Shown: piece after piece, positions 20,001 through 30,720 of the stretch
Numbering within the stretch: the stretch's first letter is position 1
Layout of the letters: each line of letters begins with the position of its first letter
NCBI GenBank assembly: GCA_022539475.1
Contig: VCMS01000048.1
Span: 186,001 to 250,000 of the forward strand
Length of the DNA: 64,000 bases
Source of the DNA: Gracilaria domingensis
Taxonomy: Eukaryota > Rhodophyta > Florideophyceae > Gracilariales > Gracilariaceae
Direction: 5' to 3'
Program-made: the position numbers and the translations under genes
Notes under the pieces: generated by a model
The model's input: only the letters and a program-made list of their open reading frames with translations
The model's database searches: none
Told to the model about the DNA's origin: nothing

Positions 20001-23000
20001 TCATCTGTGTTGTCGGTCCATCTCCAGCCTTCGGACGGCCTCCTCACAGCCGTATTCTGCGGCCATTCGAAAATGCTTCTCAGCAAGTTTTGCGTCGTAG
20101 CCAGTACCTATCTCTCGTTGGTAGCATGTCGCAAGGTTAAGCAGTCCAATTGGATCGTTCGACATTGCAGCCTTGTGGTAGAGCTGGAAAGCCCGCTTCG
20201 GATCCTGTGCAAGACCATATCCTCTTTCTAGCAACCAGCCCATATTGAGTATTGGAGCGCTTTCATCATACTTACATGCGTCTTTCAATAACTGTGCCGC
20301 TCGCTCATACTTTTTCTCGTCTATGAGGCATATAGCTAAATTATTCATACCCACAGTATCGTGTTTGGTCACAGATTCTTCAAAGCTTCTTCTCGCGAGC
20401 TCTATGTTCCGACACGCACCGATTCCCATTTCATGGCATATACCGACATTCGCCTGCGCTCGTGGTATTATTTTTGCTGCACTCTGAAACATTTCAAATA
20501 CAATAGTTGGTGAGTCCTTATCTTCACCTTCCCGGTATCCGTCGATCTGTGTTCTGCGTTGAAGTACTACCGCTAAGTCATTTAGAGCTTTCATGTTGCC
20601 TGCATCTGCTGCATCTTCTAAGAGTTTCCTTAGGTATTCGGCGGAATACACGGTTGGGTCGTCCATCTCCAGTCTGAGGCTTTGGCCGTGCTTCTGAAGA
20701 AAGATAGATATATTGTGGAGAGCTACTCCTTTTGCTCCCTTTCCAAGCTGTAACTTAGCTTTCTGGAGCAGATTGAATGAGCGAACCAAATCTTTCCTAA
20801 TTCCTGGTGCCCCTCGCTCATAAAGTTGGGCCAGCTGGATCTGGGCGTGGGGATATCCTTTCTCAGCCGAGCGCTTGAGCAACTGTTGTCCTACCTCGCG
20901 ATCGGCTGGAACCCCGTCCCCGTGGAAAAAGCAGCATGCCTTTCTGTACATTGCATCTCCCCGATCCCCAGCAGATTTGTACAGCTCCCAAGCACGACTA
21001 TATTCGATTTTCCTAGAGCAGAATTTCCTCTCCCCCAGACGAAAGCAGCCATCGTGATATAGATCGCCAAGCATAACTGTTGCTTTCTTGTTACCATTTC
21101 TTGATGCCTCTTCCAAAAGACGAATGGCCTCCGTTTCATCTGTAACGCCATTAATGCCTTTCATTAGCCAGATAGCTAGCATAATCCTTGCTTTTTGCGA
21201 ACCAGTTTTGCACGAACGCTTTATTAGTGACAAGGCATTCTCTTCATTTCGAGACGTACCTCTCCCATATTTGTTGCAATATGCAAGAAGACGAAGAGCG
21301 TAAGCCGATTTTCTTTCCCTCGCTATTTCCTGAGCCATTTGGAACGCCTTTTCCATCCTTGGTGGCTCACCATGACCTTTCAGATAGTTGTGTGCCATTC
21401 GTAATGTAATGTAAGAATGTCGACGCTTAGTCATTATTCGTTTTAAGAAATACATCTCTCTCTCAGCAATCTTCGCATTCCCTCTGACTCTCTCGCAACA
21501 CAGAAGAAAGTTGCGGGTCAAATAGGAGGCATTGTTTGCTATGAGTTTCTCATAATGCCGCAAAGCCTCTTCCAGATCAACTTCAACCCCATAGCCTTTC
21601 TCGTAGCACAAAGCCACGTTTGCTCCAGCTGGAATATATCCCGCTTTGGCAGCTCGTTCGTACATATGAAATGCTTGCTTGAGATCCTTAGTCACTCCTC
21701 GTCCATACCTTAAACAAAGACCAAGGCTACACCGGGCTTCAATGTCACCTAAATCGCTTGCCTTGCGATACAAAGCCGCAGCACGCCTGAAGTTGATGGG
21801 TATACTTTCACCAGTGTAGTAGAACCATGCCAGAAGGCGAGTGGCTTCTGCATGTCCCCGATCTGACAGCTCCTGCAAAATATTCCTTGCTCGGGCGAAA
21901 TTCTTGATACACCCATCCCCAAAGATGTTGCACTGTGCCAATTCAAACATACCATCCGTGTCCCCCATGTCCGCTGCTTTAGCATACAGAGTATATGCTG
22001 TTTCTGCATTGGCAGAAACCCCGATGCCAAGACGATAACAGTCGGCAAGCATAACGGCTGCGTCTGCGTTTGAACTTTGAACCGCAGCTTGTAGATGCTT
22101 TACTGCACTTCCATGGTCTTTCGGAACACCACGACCTTTGATGCAAAACTTTGCTACCTCAACATGAGCCTCGCTGATCCCACCTTCTGCTGCTCGCCTG
22201 TACTGGATCAGCGCATTGGCATCAGACTTCTCCACCCCTTTTCCATTCGCGTAACGGGTACCAAGGATGTAGCTAGCGATGTGTCTTCCCGCTAAAACGG
22301 CTTTGTCACAATAAAGGAGTCCCGTCTCTATTTGTTTATCAACACCAATACCGTCGAAGTAGCACTCACTCAGCAACATAAAAGCATCAGCATCACCTTT
22401 TTCAGCCAATTCATGCAAGAGCGTCAACGCCTTTTCTGGTTTTCTCTCTGTTCCGCAACCACGAAGAAGACATTCAGCCATTGCAACCTTCGCTCGGGGA
22501 AAATCGCGAGCTGCAGACTTGCAATAATAAGAATACATGGAATGGTAGTCCTTCCGAACAACATTACCCTCGGCATACAGACTTCCTACGATGAACATTG
22601 CAGCCCTGTCATTAGCTTCATCAGCGGCCTTCTTAGTATATCGGTAGAAAGATTTCATATCCCTTTGCGTCCCTTGGCCGCGATAGTAGCATCTTGCTAA
22701 TTCCATATACGCGGACGTCTCGGCATCGTTCGCTGCTGCCGAAAAGTGCTTAAATGCCGCTGCTTCTTCGATGGTAAGTCCCTTTCCTTCTCTGAAGCAC
22801 TCCCCGAGGCGAACGTGTCCGAGTGAGCAACCTCTCTCTACAGCTCTTCGATACGAAACGACAGCAGCCTCGTAATCGACTTCAACGCCGAAGCCGTCAC
22901 GATAGCAGTCCCCAAGAGCCACAAGGCTGCTCGAACATCCATCTTTAACAGCCTCACGCAAAAGAGAAATGCATTTGTTTGCATCTTGCACAGTGCCAGC

Positions 23001-23336
23001 TCCCAAGCGATAACACTGCGCCAGAGCGGCTTTGCTAGGAAGATGGCCGTGGCTTACGGCACGCATATACAGTTGCACCGCAAGCTCGGGTTTTTTCTCG
23101 GTACCCACTCCCTGTTCGTACATCTTCGCCAAGCTATACATGCTTGGAACGTGATCCGCGGCAATTGCGCGGTTGTACGTTTTGATAGCCGAGCTTGGGT
23201 TCGGAGCAGCACCAGATATGCCTTGGGCTGTAAGAGAAGCATATCGGTGGAGTGCCTCCGCGACTACCGATGCTATCCTATCTTGGTGATTGCTGCGAAG
23301 CTTTCTCATTGGCACCGGACGTGATTGAGTGTACAT
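20001..23336 (-). CDS. giant Sel1-repeat (TPR-like) protein
   Basis: An 1111-aa protein made almost wholly of Sel1-like repeats of 35-38 residues, roughly 27 copies. Typical units are SMYSLAKMYEQGVGTEKKPELAV, ALGDCYRDGFGVEVDYEAAV and MLADCYRLGIGVSANAETAY, with the A-x2-(Y/F)-x-x-G-x-G-V/T signature. No catalytic domain and no signal peptide or membrane segment are seen. Sel1/TPR solenoids act as scaffolds for protein complexes, for example in ER-associated degradation (Hrd3/SEL1L) or chitin synthase activation (Chs4/Skt5). The lack of a signal peptide argues against SEL1L, so a cytosolic scaffold is more likely. The start at 23336 is the first ATG of the frame; the reading frame is also open for nine codons upstream without ATG. 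Confidence 0.88.
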   Translation of the reverse strand: MYTQSRPVPMRKLRSNHQDRIASVVAEALHRYASLTAQGISGAAPNPSSAIKTYNRAIAADHVPSMYSLAKMYEQGVGTEKKPELAVQLYMRAVSHGHLPSKAALAQCYRLGAGTVQDANKCISLLREAVKDGCSSSLVALGDCYRDGFGVEVDYEAAVVSYRRAVERGCSLGHVRLGECFREGKGLTIEEAAAFKHFSAAANDAETSAYMELARCYYRGQGTQRDMKSFYRYTKKAADEANDRAAMFIVGSLYAEGNVVRKDYHSMYSYYCKSAARDFPRAKVAMAECLLRGCGTERKPEKALTLLHELAEKGDADAFMLLSECYFDGIGVDKQIETGLLYCDKAVLAGRHIASYILGTRYANGKGVEKSDANALIQYRRAAEGGISEAHVEVAKFCIKGRGVPKDHGSAVKHLQAAVQSSNADAAVMLADCYRLGIGVSANAETAYTLYAKAADMGDTDGMFELAQCNIFGDGCIKNFARARNILQELSDRGHAEATRLLAWFYYTGESIPINFRRAAALYRKASDLGDIEARCSLGLCLRYGRGVTKDLKQAFHMYERAAKAGYIPAGANVALCYEKGYGVEVDLEEALRHYEKLIANNASYLTRNFLLCCERVRGNAKIAEREMYFLKRIMTKRRHSYITLRMAHNYLKGHGEPPRMEKAFQMAQEIARERKSAYALRLLAYCNKYGRGTSRNEENALSLIKRSCKTGSQKARIMLAIWLMKGINGVTDETEAIRLLEEASRNGNKKATVMLGDLYHDGCFRLGERKFCSRKIEYSRAWELYKSAGDRGDAMYRKACCFFHGDGVPADREVGQQLLKRSAEKGYPHAQIQLAQLYERGAPGIRKDLVRSFNLLQKAKLQLGKGAKGVALHNISIFLQKHGQSLRLEMDDPTVYSAEYLRKLLEDAADAGNMKALNDLAVVLQRRTQIDGYREGEDKDSPTIVFEMFQSAAKIIPRAQANVGICHEMGIGACRNIELARRSFEESVTKHDTVGMNNLAICLIDEKKYERAAQLLKDACKYDESAPILNMGWLLERGYGLAQDPKRAFQLYHKAAMSNDPIGLLNLATCYQREIGTGYDAKLAEKHFRMAAEYGCEEAVRRLEMDRQHR

Positions 23337-24122
23337 AACGTTGACGATCAACCAGGACAGCACTAAACATGCTGGCTATCAAAGGCGGGTAGTGCAGAAC
23401 GAGCTTATCGTCCTGCTCTGGCTTCCAATATTAATGTGGAGATGCCAGAATGGTGTGGTTTGTAACTTGCCTCTTTTGAACCTGAGAATATGTTAAAAGT
23501 GAAGAACTCAAACTTCGTAGCAGACAATAATCCGAGGAGAACCGAACTATTACTTGTGCTCAGATGGGGTAACAGTGACAAACGTTTAACCCTTTATACC
23601 TCTGCCCTGTTTTATCCGTTTCGCTCGCTTCACAAAGATGCACGGGTTGCTTGACTATTCGGAGCCCTCAGGTAGGAGGGCTATCCTTAAGGATACCTTC
23701 GGTACCCTTGTATTCTTGAGCCGACGTTGGTTCAACATGAATGCTTCGCGCTAATCCATTGCAAAACGTAAAACAAATTTTTAACCTTTGCCAATATTTT
23801 ATAAGGTTTGGCCGAATAATTCCGCTCGGTGCACAGTACAGAATGCATCCGATGAAGACGAAGGCAGAAGTGCTGGAATCCCAATTGGACTTGTTCATCG
23901 ACTCGGTTTAAGCGTGACCTGGTTTCAGCACCCTTCATAGCATCACAGAATCATACGCAATATCGCTCAACGCCTCTGGTTGGATCGAAGACCTTGTTTG
24001 CCGCTGATTCGGAACGAAGCAATAACTGTTTGGCTTATATCTGCACTAGATCTATCATTCCGAAGACCTAGTCTGAACCACTTTCGACCCAATACTCTAC
24101 AATCAAATACTCCATAATCAGA
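23337..24122. other. divergent promoter region of Sel1-repeat and PSMA4 genes
   Basis: 786 bp between two divergent start codons. It contains the hairpin-forming sequences listed at 23663-23695. No gene was recognised; open frames near 23668-23938 look random. Confidence 0.45.
23663..23695. repeat. inverted repeats (two adjacent palindromes)
   Basis: AGCCCTC (23663-23669) and GAGGGCT (23676-23682) form a 7-bp stem with a 6-base loop. They are immediately followed by the perfect 14-bp palindrome TATCCTTAAGGATA (23682-23695). A nearby GGTACC-containing stretch (TTCGGTACCC) resembles the cluster at 50.6-50.9 kb. Confidence 0.6.
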
Positions 24123-24942
24123 GATGGCTCGACGATACGATTCAAGAACAACGTAAGCTATCTCAAAACAAAGACTGACCGCATTGCGCTAAAACCTGAT
24201 TGATGCTAACGAATAGGATAGAACGTTTTCCCCGGAAGGGCGCCTTTTTCAAGTCGAATATGCGATGGAAGCTATTGGTAACGCAGGCGCCGCAGTTGGT
24301 GTCCTTTCCACTGAGGGAGTCGTACTTGCGGCCGAAAAGAAAACTGCATCCAAGCTTCTGGATACAGTGAAACGATCGGAGAAAATGTACAAGATCGATT
24401 CTCACATAATGTGCGCTGTGGCAGGAATCACTGCAGACGCTAACATTCTTATTAATCAAGCCCGACTCGCTGCTCAAAGATATGCGTTTTCATATCAAGA
24501 ACCTATTCCGGTTGAGCATCTGTTGCAGCAGATTTGCGACACCAAACAGACATATACTCAGTTTGGAGGTCTCCGGCCGTTTGGCGTGAGCTTCTTATTT
24601 GCTGGATGGGATGTGCACTACGGTTTTCAACTTTACCAGAGTGATCCTAGTGGTAACTACGGGGGCTGGAAGGCCACAAGTATTGGAGCAAACTCAAACG
24701 CCGCCAGCAGCATCTTGAAGAGTGATTACAAAGACGAAATGAAACTGAAAGATGCGTTGTCACTGGCGATCAAGGTTCTTACCAAGACGATGGACAGCGC
24801 CACTTTGTCCCCAGAAAAACTTGAGATTTCGACTGTTTGTCTTAAGGATGGCAGTGTCGTTCATCATCAATTGACAGATAAGGAACTCGAGTCATTGCTC
24901 AACACTGCTGGTGTTCTTGCGTCTGACAAACCTGACGCGTAA
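24123..24942 (+). CDS. PSMA4: 20S proteasome subunit alpha type-4 (two exons)
   Basis: Spliced product of 249 aa (exons 24123-24151 and 24222-24942), the usual length for alpha-4, a structural ring subunit of the 20S proteasome. Seen: the N-terminal [10 protein letters not shown] joined by splicing to [18 protein letters not shown], the alpha-subunit signature. Next come [41 protein letters not shown], and the alpha-4-specific [19 protein letters not shown]. It lacks the N-terminal catalytic Thr, as expected for an alpha subunit. The long Lys/Glu tail of animal PSMA4 is missing; the protein ends ASDKPDA. It sits divergently from the Sel1-repeat gene and convergently to uL2. Confidence 0.96.
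24152..24221 (+). other. spliceosomal intron in PSMA4
   Basis: A 70-bp intron with donor GTAAGC, branch site TGCTAAC (24204-24210, the yeast-type consensus) and acceptor GATAG 12 bases later. Its removal rebuilds the conserved SRTT-FSPEGR sequence. Confidence 0.93.
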
Positions 24943-25409
24943 CGTAAAGGAATTTGATCACGTTGCTGACCGCTGCAAAACGGAGTGTGTTGTAGTTTTT
25001 TTTTGCTTGTTAGTTCTGTCGTGTACAGAACAAAGACGGCCAGGCCATATTCAGGAGCTGTGTTGAGGAAACTAACCCGTACTGTTCAGCGCTTTTCAGC
25101 GTTTACATTGTTCTGAAGTCGTGGCTACTCACCTTTCGAGCCCAACAACGATTGGTGGTAAATGCTCAAACTGCAATCCGTCTTACGCTGCATAGCGCAT
25201 CTCGAGGACTACATAGCTTTATCAATGTAAAAGTCGATGTTCCCGTACACTTTCTACATTGCGCCGTTGAGCCGCAAGATGTGGAATGTAGAAATAGATC
25301 GCAACGAAACTGTGCGATTGTAAGTGGGGACAGAAGACCGATACTTTTACTCACGTTGCTCAACACAAGAGTCAAGCGTGTGACTTCAAAGCAAGCCATT
25401 TTAAGCGAT
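24943..25409. other. convergent 3' spacer, no gene seen
   Basis: 467 bp between the PSMA4 and uL2 stop codons with a T run near 24997. The plus-strand open frame that begins at 25152 runs into the antisense of the uL2 gene and is not credited. Confidence 0.45.
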
Positions 25410-26171
25410 CTATTCCTTGGATGGCTTACCACCACGGATACGACCTGTACGGCGCGCAGCAATAAGACCGACCTTCTTACCAGCTGGTGCGTCACGACGC
25501 ACGGTGGTGGGATGTCCGACGTGCTGATGGTTACCACCACCGTGAGGATGTTCGACGGGGTTCATGGCGACACCTCTGACCTTCGGCCATGAGTTTCTCT
25601 TGACGCGGTACTTGTGATAAGCCACACCGGCCTTGAGCATCGGCTTGTCGGTTCTTCCGCCACCTGCCACAATGCCGACCATTGCCCTGCAAGTGCTGGG
25701 AACAATCTTCCTGGATCCAGACGGCAGACGGATCCTGGTCTTGTTACCATCCAGATGACCAATGACAGTGACGTAGTCGCCGCTCGCACGAGCCAACTTG
25801 CCGCGATCTCCGTTCTTAGCCTCTACATTGCACACAATGGTACCCTCGGGCATCTCGGAAAGCGGCATGACATTGCCAATGGTGAGGTTTGCCTTGCGGC
25901 CACAGTACAAGAACTGGCCGGTGTACATGCCCTCCGCGGCAATGAAGAGCTCCGCATTCTTCCTGTAGCGCACGCGATCGCGGAAGACAACCTTTGCGAG
26001 CGGGGCGCCGCGACCGGGGTCGTGGATGATGTCCTTGACGGTTCCGCGAATGTAGCCATGACGCTCTGAGTAGTCGAGCGCGCGCAGCTTGGCGGCGCCC
26101 TTTCGCTTCGATGTGTGCGACTTGAAGATGCCGCCCGCTCCCTTCCTCTGGCCGCGGATCACTCTTCCCAT
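25410..26171 (-). CDS. RPL8: 60S ribosomal protein uL2 (L8)
   Basis: A 253-aa cytosolic uL2, close to the 257 aa of human L8; it lines the peptidyl-transferase centre of the large subunit. Seen: [20 protein letters not shown] at the start, [24 protein letters not shown], the KOW-like [20 protein letters not shown] region, and the uL2 signature ending in [18 protein letters not shown], including the His-rich loop that touches the catalytic centre. No intron. The ATG at 26171 starts the conserved N-terminus; the frame continues open upstream only through GC-rich promoter DNA. It shares a 383-bp divergent promoter with the fusion enzyme gene at 26555. Confidence 0.97.
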   Translation of the reverse strand: MGRVIRGQRKGAGGIFKSHTSKRKGAAKLRALDYSERHGYIRGTVKDIIHDPGRGAPLAKVVFRDRVRYRKNAELFIAAEGMYTGQFLYCGRKANLTIGNVMPLSEMPEGTIVCNVEAKNGDRGKLARASGDYVTVIGHLDGNKTRIRLPSGSRKIVPSTCRAMVGIVAGGGRTDKPMLKAGVAYHKYRVKRNSWPKVRGVAMNPVEHPHGGGNHQHVGHPTTVRRDAPAGKKVGLIAARRTGRIRGGKPSKE

Positions 26172-26554
26172 GGCGAAGTATCGCGCTGGCGCTGCTTGAT
26201 TCGGACGGGCTGTTCCGCGTGTCGCTGGCGGGGGGCGCGCGGACGGGATGTGGAGGTGGGCGCGGGGCGATGCCGACGGCGTCCACCGCCGCGAGCGACG
26301 GCGCAATGATCGCCGACGGCGACGGCGCAATTTGTTTGTCGCGATTGAAATTGCCGAGAAATGCGCACTGTAATGGCGCTGCTGGCGCGAGGCGATCAAG
26401 CAAAATTCCTTGAACTCAAACACGTGCCGCGCGCGAAGGCGGCCCCGCCTGTCATCGCGCGGAGCGCGCGACCACCGCGCCCGCGTCGCCGCCGCCGCGC
26501 GCCCGGCGATGAGCCAAGCGTCGTACGCGTCGCCGCCCCCCCGATAGCCCCTCC
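26172..26554. promoter_or_regulatory. GC-rich bidirectional promoter region
   Basis: 383 bp between the divergent starts of uL2 and the glycosyltransferase-sulfotransferase gene. It is very CpG-rich with repeated GCCGCCG and CGACGGCG units and has no clear TATA box. Confidence 0.5.
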
Positions 26555-29500
26555 ATGACGCGCGGCCGGCCTCGACACGTCCACCCACCCCCCGCTCCGC
26601 TGCGCTCGTTCAACAAGCGGCTGCTGCGCCTGTCGCGTCTGGCGCGCCGCTGGTACGTCAAGCACGGCGCCTTTGCGCAACGCGCGCTCGCGCTCGTCGT
26701 CTCGCTCGCCCTGCTGCTTTTGCTCGTGCTCCGCGGCTCGTTCTTCGGTTCTGCCCGCGAGCAGCCGGTGCACGTCGTCTATCCGGCGTTGACCCGCTTT
26801 CGTCCCGAGCTCAATCACACCCGACGCCTGGAGGACGAACACGCTCTGGCCGCCAAGTTATGCGCCAGGCACATTTTGTCGCCGCAGGTGGAAGAACTTC
26901 GCACCTGCAACCAGATCCAGCCTGTGTCTGGTGGCAAGGTTGTCGCACTTGTGGAGCTGCGAAATGTGCGCAACACACTGTCTCCGTTTCTATCTTCGTT
27001 AGCGTCAGTCACGCATTCCGTCGTCGCCCTCGATGATCACAGCACGGATGGCACGCGCAACGAGCTGCTCAGGTCGCCGCACGTGGAGCTCATTCTCAAT
27101 CGCACCGGCGAATGGCGACGCGACGAACTTGCAGACCGCCAAATGCTGCTAGAGGCTGCGCGACGAATCGGCGCCACACACTTTGTGTTGCTGGACTACG
27201 ACGAGTTTATTTCGCACAACTGCTTACCCTTCATTCAAGACGAAATTCTCAAGCTCAAGCCGGGCGAGAGCATGTTCATACCGTGGGTCGAAGCTTGGAA
27301 GTCGCCCTTTGCTCAAAGGGTCTTGAAAGACGACCCGCAAATGAACTTTCTCACCAGACGTCAGACCGTCATCTTTGCCGACGATCGATACTTTTCGTAT
27401 ACCGCCGAGAATGCTCTTTCGCGCACTCTGTCTAACAATGCTACGCTGCATGTTTTGCGATGTCCTAGGAGCCTGTGCCCGCCTCCGGGCCCGTACAAGG
27501 GCCCCGCCGACAGGTATGAATTTCCGCCATCCGTGAAGGTTTTGCCCCAATGTCGCATCCTTGAAATGAGGTTTTTGAATATCAACAACGTATTGATCAA
27601 ATCGGCTTGGTATGAAGCTCTTGGGCGCGTGCTGGGCGCCGAGGATGGCGTCACCAGTGGTAAAATGATAAGTCGCATGTTTGCCACTTCCGATGACTCA
27701 TCTGTGAAGGAAGAGCGTGTGTTTTTGGCGCCCGTGGACCAGGATTGGCTCGCACCGGATGCGACTACTCTCTATGATCCCTTCCACTTTATCGAAACAT
27801 GGCGCGCTTCCGAACTTTTACAGTGGATCAAGTCTCACGGCGCAGACCGGTTTAACAAGCTACCTATCATGAATTCCATCCATTTCGGGGAGCTCCGCTT
27901 GGCGATGGGTCGGGCAATGTTGGAAGACACCCAACTAGGCTTTGTTCCCAGGCGAAAGTCCGGCGTGTTAGTGTTTGCCGTAGAGAACCCACTGTTCGCC
28001 GCCATGTCTCGATTGCTTGGCGCGGTGGGCTTTGAGGAGCTGCGACAGAAGTTTGCCAAATCTGCTGATGAGAAGGTTTTCGATCCTAGTGTGGCTTCTT
28101 ACAACCAGGTGCGGCAGTATGAGAGGTTGAAGGTGGACATGGAAAGATTGAAGCAAAGCGTTTTACGCAGCGGCGATGATGCGCAGTACGTGTATGTTTC
28201 GTTTGCAGATGTTTCCGAGGATTATCAGCTGATGCTGCTGGAATACGCTGCGGCGGAGCTCTGGAGCGTGCACGTGCTGGTGGTTTTTGCGGACTGGTAT
28301 GCCTCGCGAGGGGATTCGAGGCTCTACATTTCTTCAAGAAATATGGCTCACGAGCCGGGAAGTCATCTACACGTCATAGACATGCCAATGCAGGCGTTTG
28401 GGTCGTTTTCAGCATTGCGTTGGCTGTGTGAGCGTCTACCGCACAGGGCGAAAACAGCCACGTCGAAGGTTTCAGACAGTGAACTGGTGGGCATGGCGGA
28501 GCAAAACCATAAGGAGTTCTTGTCTGTTCAACAGCATAGCGGCGCTCCGGCGCTTCTGCCGGTTGCTCGCCTGATTTTCTCGCTGAATGTGGGGCGCTCG
28601 GGCTCCCGCTACCTGGCGGATATTCTGGGAACAGTGGACAATCCCATATTTGCGACTCACGAAGCTCGCTGCCCGGATGGTGGATGCTCTGGCGGGGGTG
28701 CCATGCGTATGCAAGATGTGCCTTTAAAGCAGTCTTACAAAGAACGACAGCACATCAAAATTCCGATGATACTGGACGCCATTGCATCGGTGTACAATAC
28801 AACAGAGGTGGGCACGTCGCGAACGCAATCTGTGCACTGTTCTGTGCTTGATCGAGAGCGATGGGGTGAGATGGATGGTGTGACGGACTTGGAGTATTTT
28901 CGACCGGTGTTTGAGGTGAGCAGTCAAGGCGGGTGTGCGCTGCACGTTATCAAGGATGTGGTGTACGCTGAAACGAACCCCAACTTCAAGTCATGGATGT
29001 ATGACGTTGTGCTGGAGCACTTTCCCGGTCGGGGGTACGACGTGACTGTGGTGGTGGTGAGAAAGTACCTGGCGGCGGTGGTGAGGAGCCTGTACAAGAC
29101 CGGGTACTTTTCGTCGAGGGACGGGTACAAGTGGATGGAGACGGCGGCGGGGGTGAACTCCAAGCTGCGGTTGAAGGAGCTGGAGGATGACTCGCAGCTG
29201 GACACGTTTGGCAAACTGATCTCGTACGTGCTGAACGCGGAGGCGGTGTTCCGGCACATTGAGGAGGTGTACGTGAGAGGGGCGGCACTGCTGGGGGGGG
29301 GCGAGCGGCGGGTGCGGAGCATGGAGGTGAAGGCGGAGCAGCTGTACAGCGCGGAGGGCGTGCTGCGGCTGGTGGACGAGCTGGGGCTGACGAGCTCGGC
29401 AAACACGACGGCGGCGGCGGGAGTGGTGCGGGACAAGTACCTGGAGCAGCAGAAGCAGCAACGGGTGGCGGAGGAGGTGGGGCTGGAGGAGTGCGAGCGG

Positions 29501-29614
29501 CAGATTGCGCGCTTCGAGCGGCGGCTGTCGCGCGGCGCGCGCGCGGTGGTGCGCGAGCTGCGGCGCAAGTGGGGGCGCGAGCGCGGTTACCAGTACCAAG
29601 GGTATGCGCTGTAG
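26555..29614 (+). CDS. glycosyltransferase-sulfotransferase fusion, Golgi type II membrane protein
   Basis: A 1019-aa protein with a basic cytosolic N-terminus, a transmembrane anchor at about residues 43-60, and two luminal parts. Part one (about 125-450) looks like a GT2/GT92-type glycosyltransferase: [28 protein letters not shown] (Asp 160-161), and the metal-binding [12 protein letters not shown] (about 212-222). Part two (about 665-990) looks like a PAPS-dependent sulfotransferase. It has [20 protein letters not shown] near 670-688 (the 5'-phosphosulfate loop), a conserved-looking [15 protein letters not shown], and [22 protein letters not shown] near 825-845 in the place of the 3'-phosphate-binding Arg/Ser. 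A linker (about 450-660) with [14 protein letters not shown] is unassigned. Such an enzyme could extend and sulfate a matrix polysaccharide in one pass. Domain calls rest on motifs, not alignments. The 3' third is markedly more G-rich than the middle. Confidence 0.72.
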   Translation: MTRGRPRHVHPPPAPLRSFNKRLLRLSRLARRWYVKHGAFAQRALALVVSLALLLLLVLRGSFFGSAREQPVHVVYPALTRFRPELNHTRRLEDEHALAAKLCARHILSPQVEELRTCNQIQPVSGGKVVALVELRNVRNTLSPFLSSLASVTHSVVALDDHSTDGTRNELLRSPHVELILNRTGEWRRDELADRQMLLEAARRIGATHFVLLDYDEFISHNCLPFIQDEILKLKPGESMFIPWVEAWKSPFAQRVLKDDPQMNFLTRRQTVIFADDRYFSYTAENALSRTLSNNATLHVLRCPRSLCPPPGPYKGPADRYEFPPSVKVLPQCRILEMRFLNINNVLIKSAWYEALGRVLGAEDGVTSGKMISRMFATSDDSSVKEERVFLAPVDQDWLAPDATTLYDPFHFIETWRASELLQWIKSHGADRFNKLPIMNSIHFGELRLAMGRAMLEDTQLGFVPRRKSGVLVFAVENPLFAAMSRLLGAVGFEELRQKFAKSADEKVFDPSVASYNQVRQYERLKVDMERLKQSVLRSGDDAQYVYVSFADVSEDYQLMLLEYAAAELWSVHVLVVFADWYASRGDSRLYISSRNMAHEPGSHLHVIDMPMQAFGSFSALRWLCERLPHRAKTATSKVSDSELVGMAEQNHKEFLSVQQHSGAPALLPVARLIFSLNVGRSGSRYLADILGTVDNPIFATHEARCPDGGCSGGGAMRMQDVPLKQSYKERQHIKIPMILDAIASVYNTTEVGTSRTQSVHCSVLDRERWGEMDGVTDLEYFRPVFEVSSQGGCALHVIKDVVYAETNPNFKSWMYDVVLEHFPGRGYDVTVVVVRKYLAAVVRSLYKTGYFSSRDGYKWMETAAGVNSKLRLKELEDDSQLDTFGKLISYVLNAEAVFRHIEEVYVRGAALLGGGERRVRSMEVKAEQLYSAEGVLRLVDELGLTSSANTTAAAGVVRDKYLEQQKQQRVAEEVGLEECERQIARFERRLSRGARAVVRELRRKWGRERGYQYQGYAL

Positions 29615-29631
29615 GATGTGTATTAAACGCA

Positions 29632-29637
29632 AATAAA
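29632..29637 (+). terminator. AATAAA polyadenylation signal
   Basis: Hexamer AATAAA 18 bases after the stop codon of the fusion enzyme gene. Confidence 0.45.
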
Positions 29638-30585
29638 CGGTTGTGCAAGGCGCGGCGTTTTCCTCGATGCGTTGCTCGTCCATATGCAATTCCGTGTTGG
29701 TGATCGCGATGATGATCATGATGATGATGATTCACCAAGGCTGAATCGAAGCTGCATCACGGTGACGCTGATGAGGAGCGCGGTGAGCGCGCTTCTAACT
29801 GTCAAGTCACGTGGACGTGGTTGACCTTGTGCTGAAGGTAACGTTGCTCGCCGCCGTTGGGCGCAGGTACGGCGAGTACAGTAAGTCTTTGTCGCGTTGA
29901 CTGCAGCGTTGTTTGCCGCAGCGCGCGGCCGTACGCCGATTTTGTGGGCGCGCGTCACGCGCGCCGTCACGGCGGCGCGGCGGAGAAAAGGGAGAAGAAC
30001 GGCGGCGCGGGCGTGAGGCGGCGCGCCAGAGCGCGCGCGAGCGCGAGCGCGAGCGCAGGGCGAGGCGGGGGGCGCGCTCGCGCGCTCGCGCCTGTGTGCC
30101 GGGCGGGCGCGGCGGCGCGGCGGCGCGGCGGCGCGGTACTACCGCGGCGGTAGCGCGGCGGTGAGCAACGCGACGGCGGCGGCGGCGGCGGCGGCGGCGG
30201 GCGCGGAAAGCGCGGCGGGGGGCGGCGCTCCGCTCGATGCGCGCGCGCGCGCGCTGACGGCGGCGTTCAACAAGGACGCGCTGCGCGCAACGCGTGTAAG
30301 CGCGCGCGGCGGCTGTAAACCGACGCGCGTGACGCGGCGGCGCGGCGCGCTCGCTGCGCCGCCAGCAGCGCCGCGCGCGCGCGCTTACAGCGCGCCGCTG
30401 CCGCCAACAGCAAGCGGCGCAAAATCAGCGCCGTGTAAGGCGCGGGCGCGCGGCGCTTGCGCGCGCTACTAGCATGTCACGCGCACGCGTGGCGGCCTCG
30501 GCGCGGACGCGCGGCCGCCGTGGCGCCGCGTCGTACAAAAGCGCCGCCGCCGCGCCGCGCCGGCGCGGCGGCGTGATGCGCGCCA

Positions 30586-30621
<36 letters not shown>

Positions 30622-30720
30622 CCCCGTTCGCCGCCGTCCCGCCGTGCGCCGTCGTCCCCCCCACCCGCTGCGCCCCGTCGCCCACCCCACCACCCGCTGC
30701 GCGCGCCGACAACGCCAGCC
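29638..30720. other. GC-rich, repeat-laden intergenic region
   Basis: About 1.1 kb upstream of the bZIP gene. Seen: a GATGAT repeat near 29708-29732; long runs of GCGGCG and GCGAGC units (about 30030-30200); and a (GCCGTC)n tract of five to six copies at 30588-30620. Overlapping open frames in all six phases are a by-product of the missing AT-rich stops. It probably holds the promoter and leader of the bZIP gene. Confidence 0.5.
30588..30620. repeat. (GCCGTC)n microsatellite
   Basis: Five and a half direct copies of the hexamer GCCGTC, about 100 bases upstream of the bZIP start codon. Confidence 0.8.

Noticed and set aside
25152-26069. Plus-strand open frames across the uL2 gene.
   Set aside because: They are antisense shadows of a certain ribosomal protein gene.
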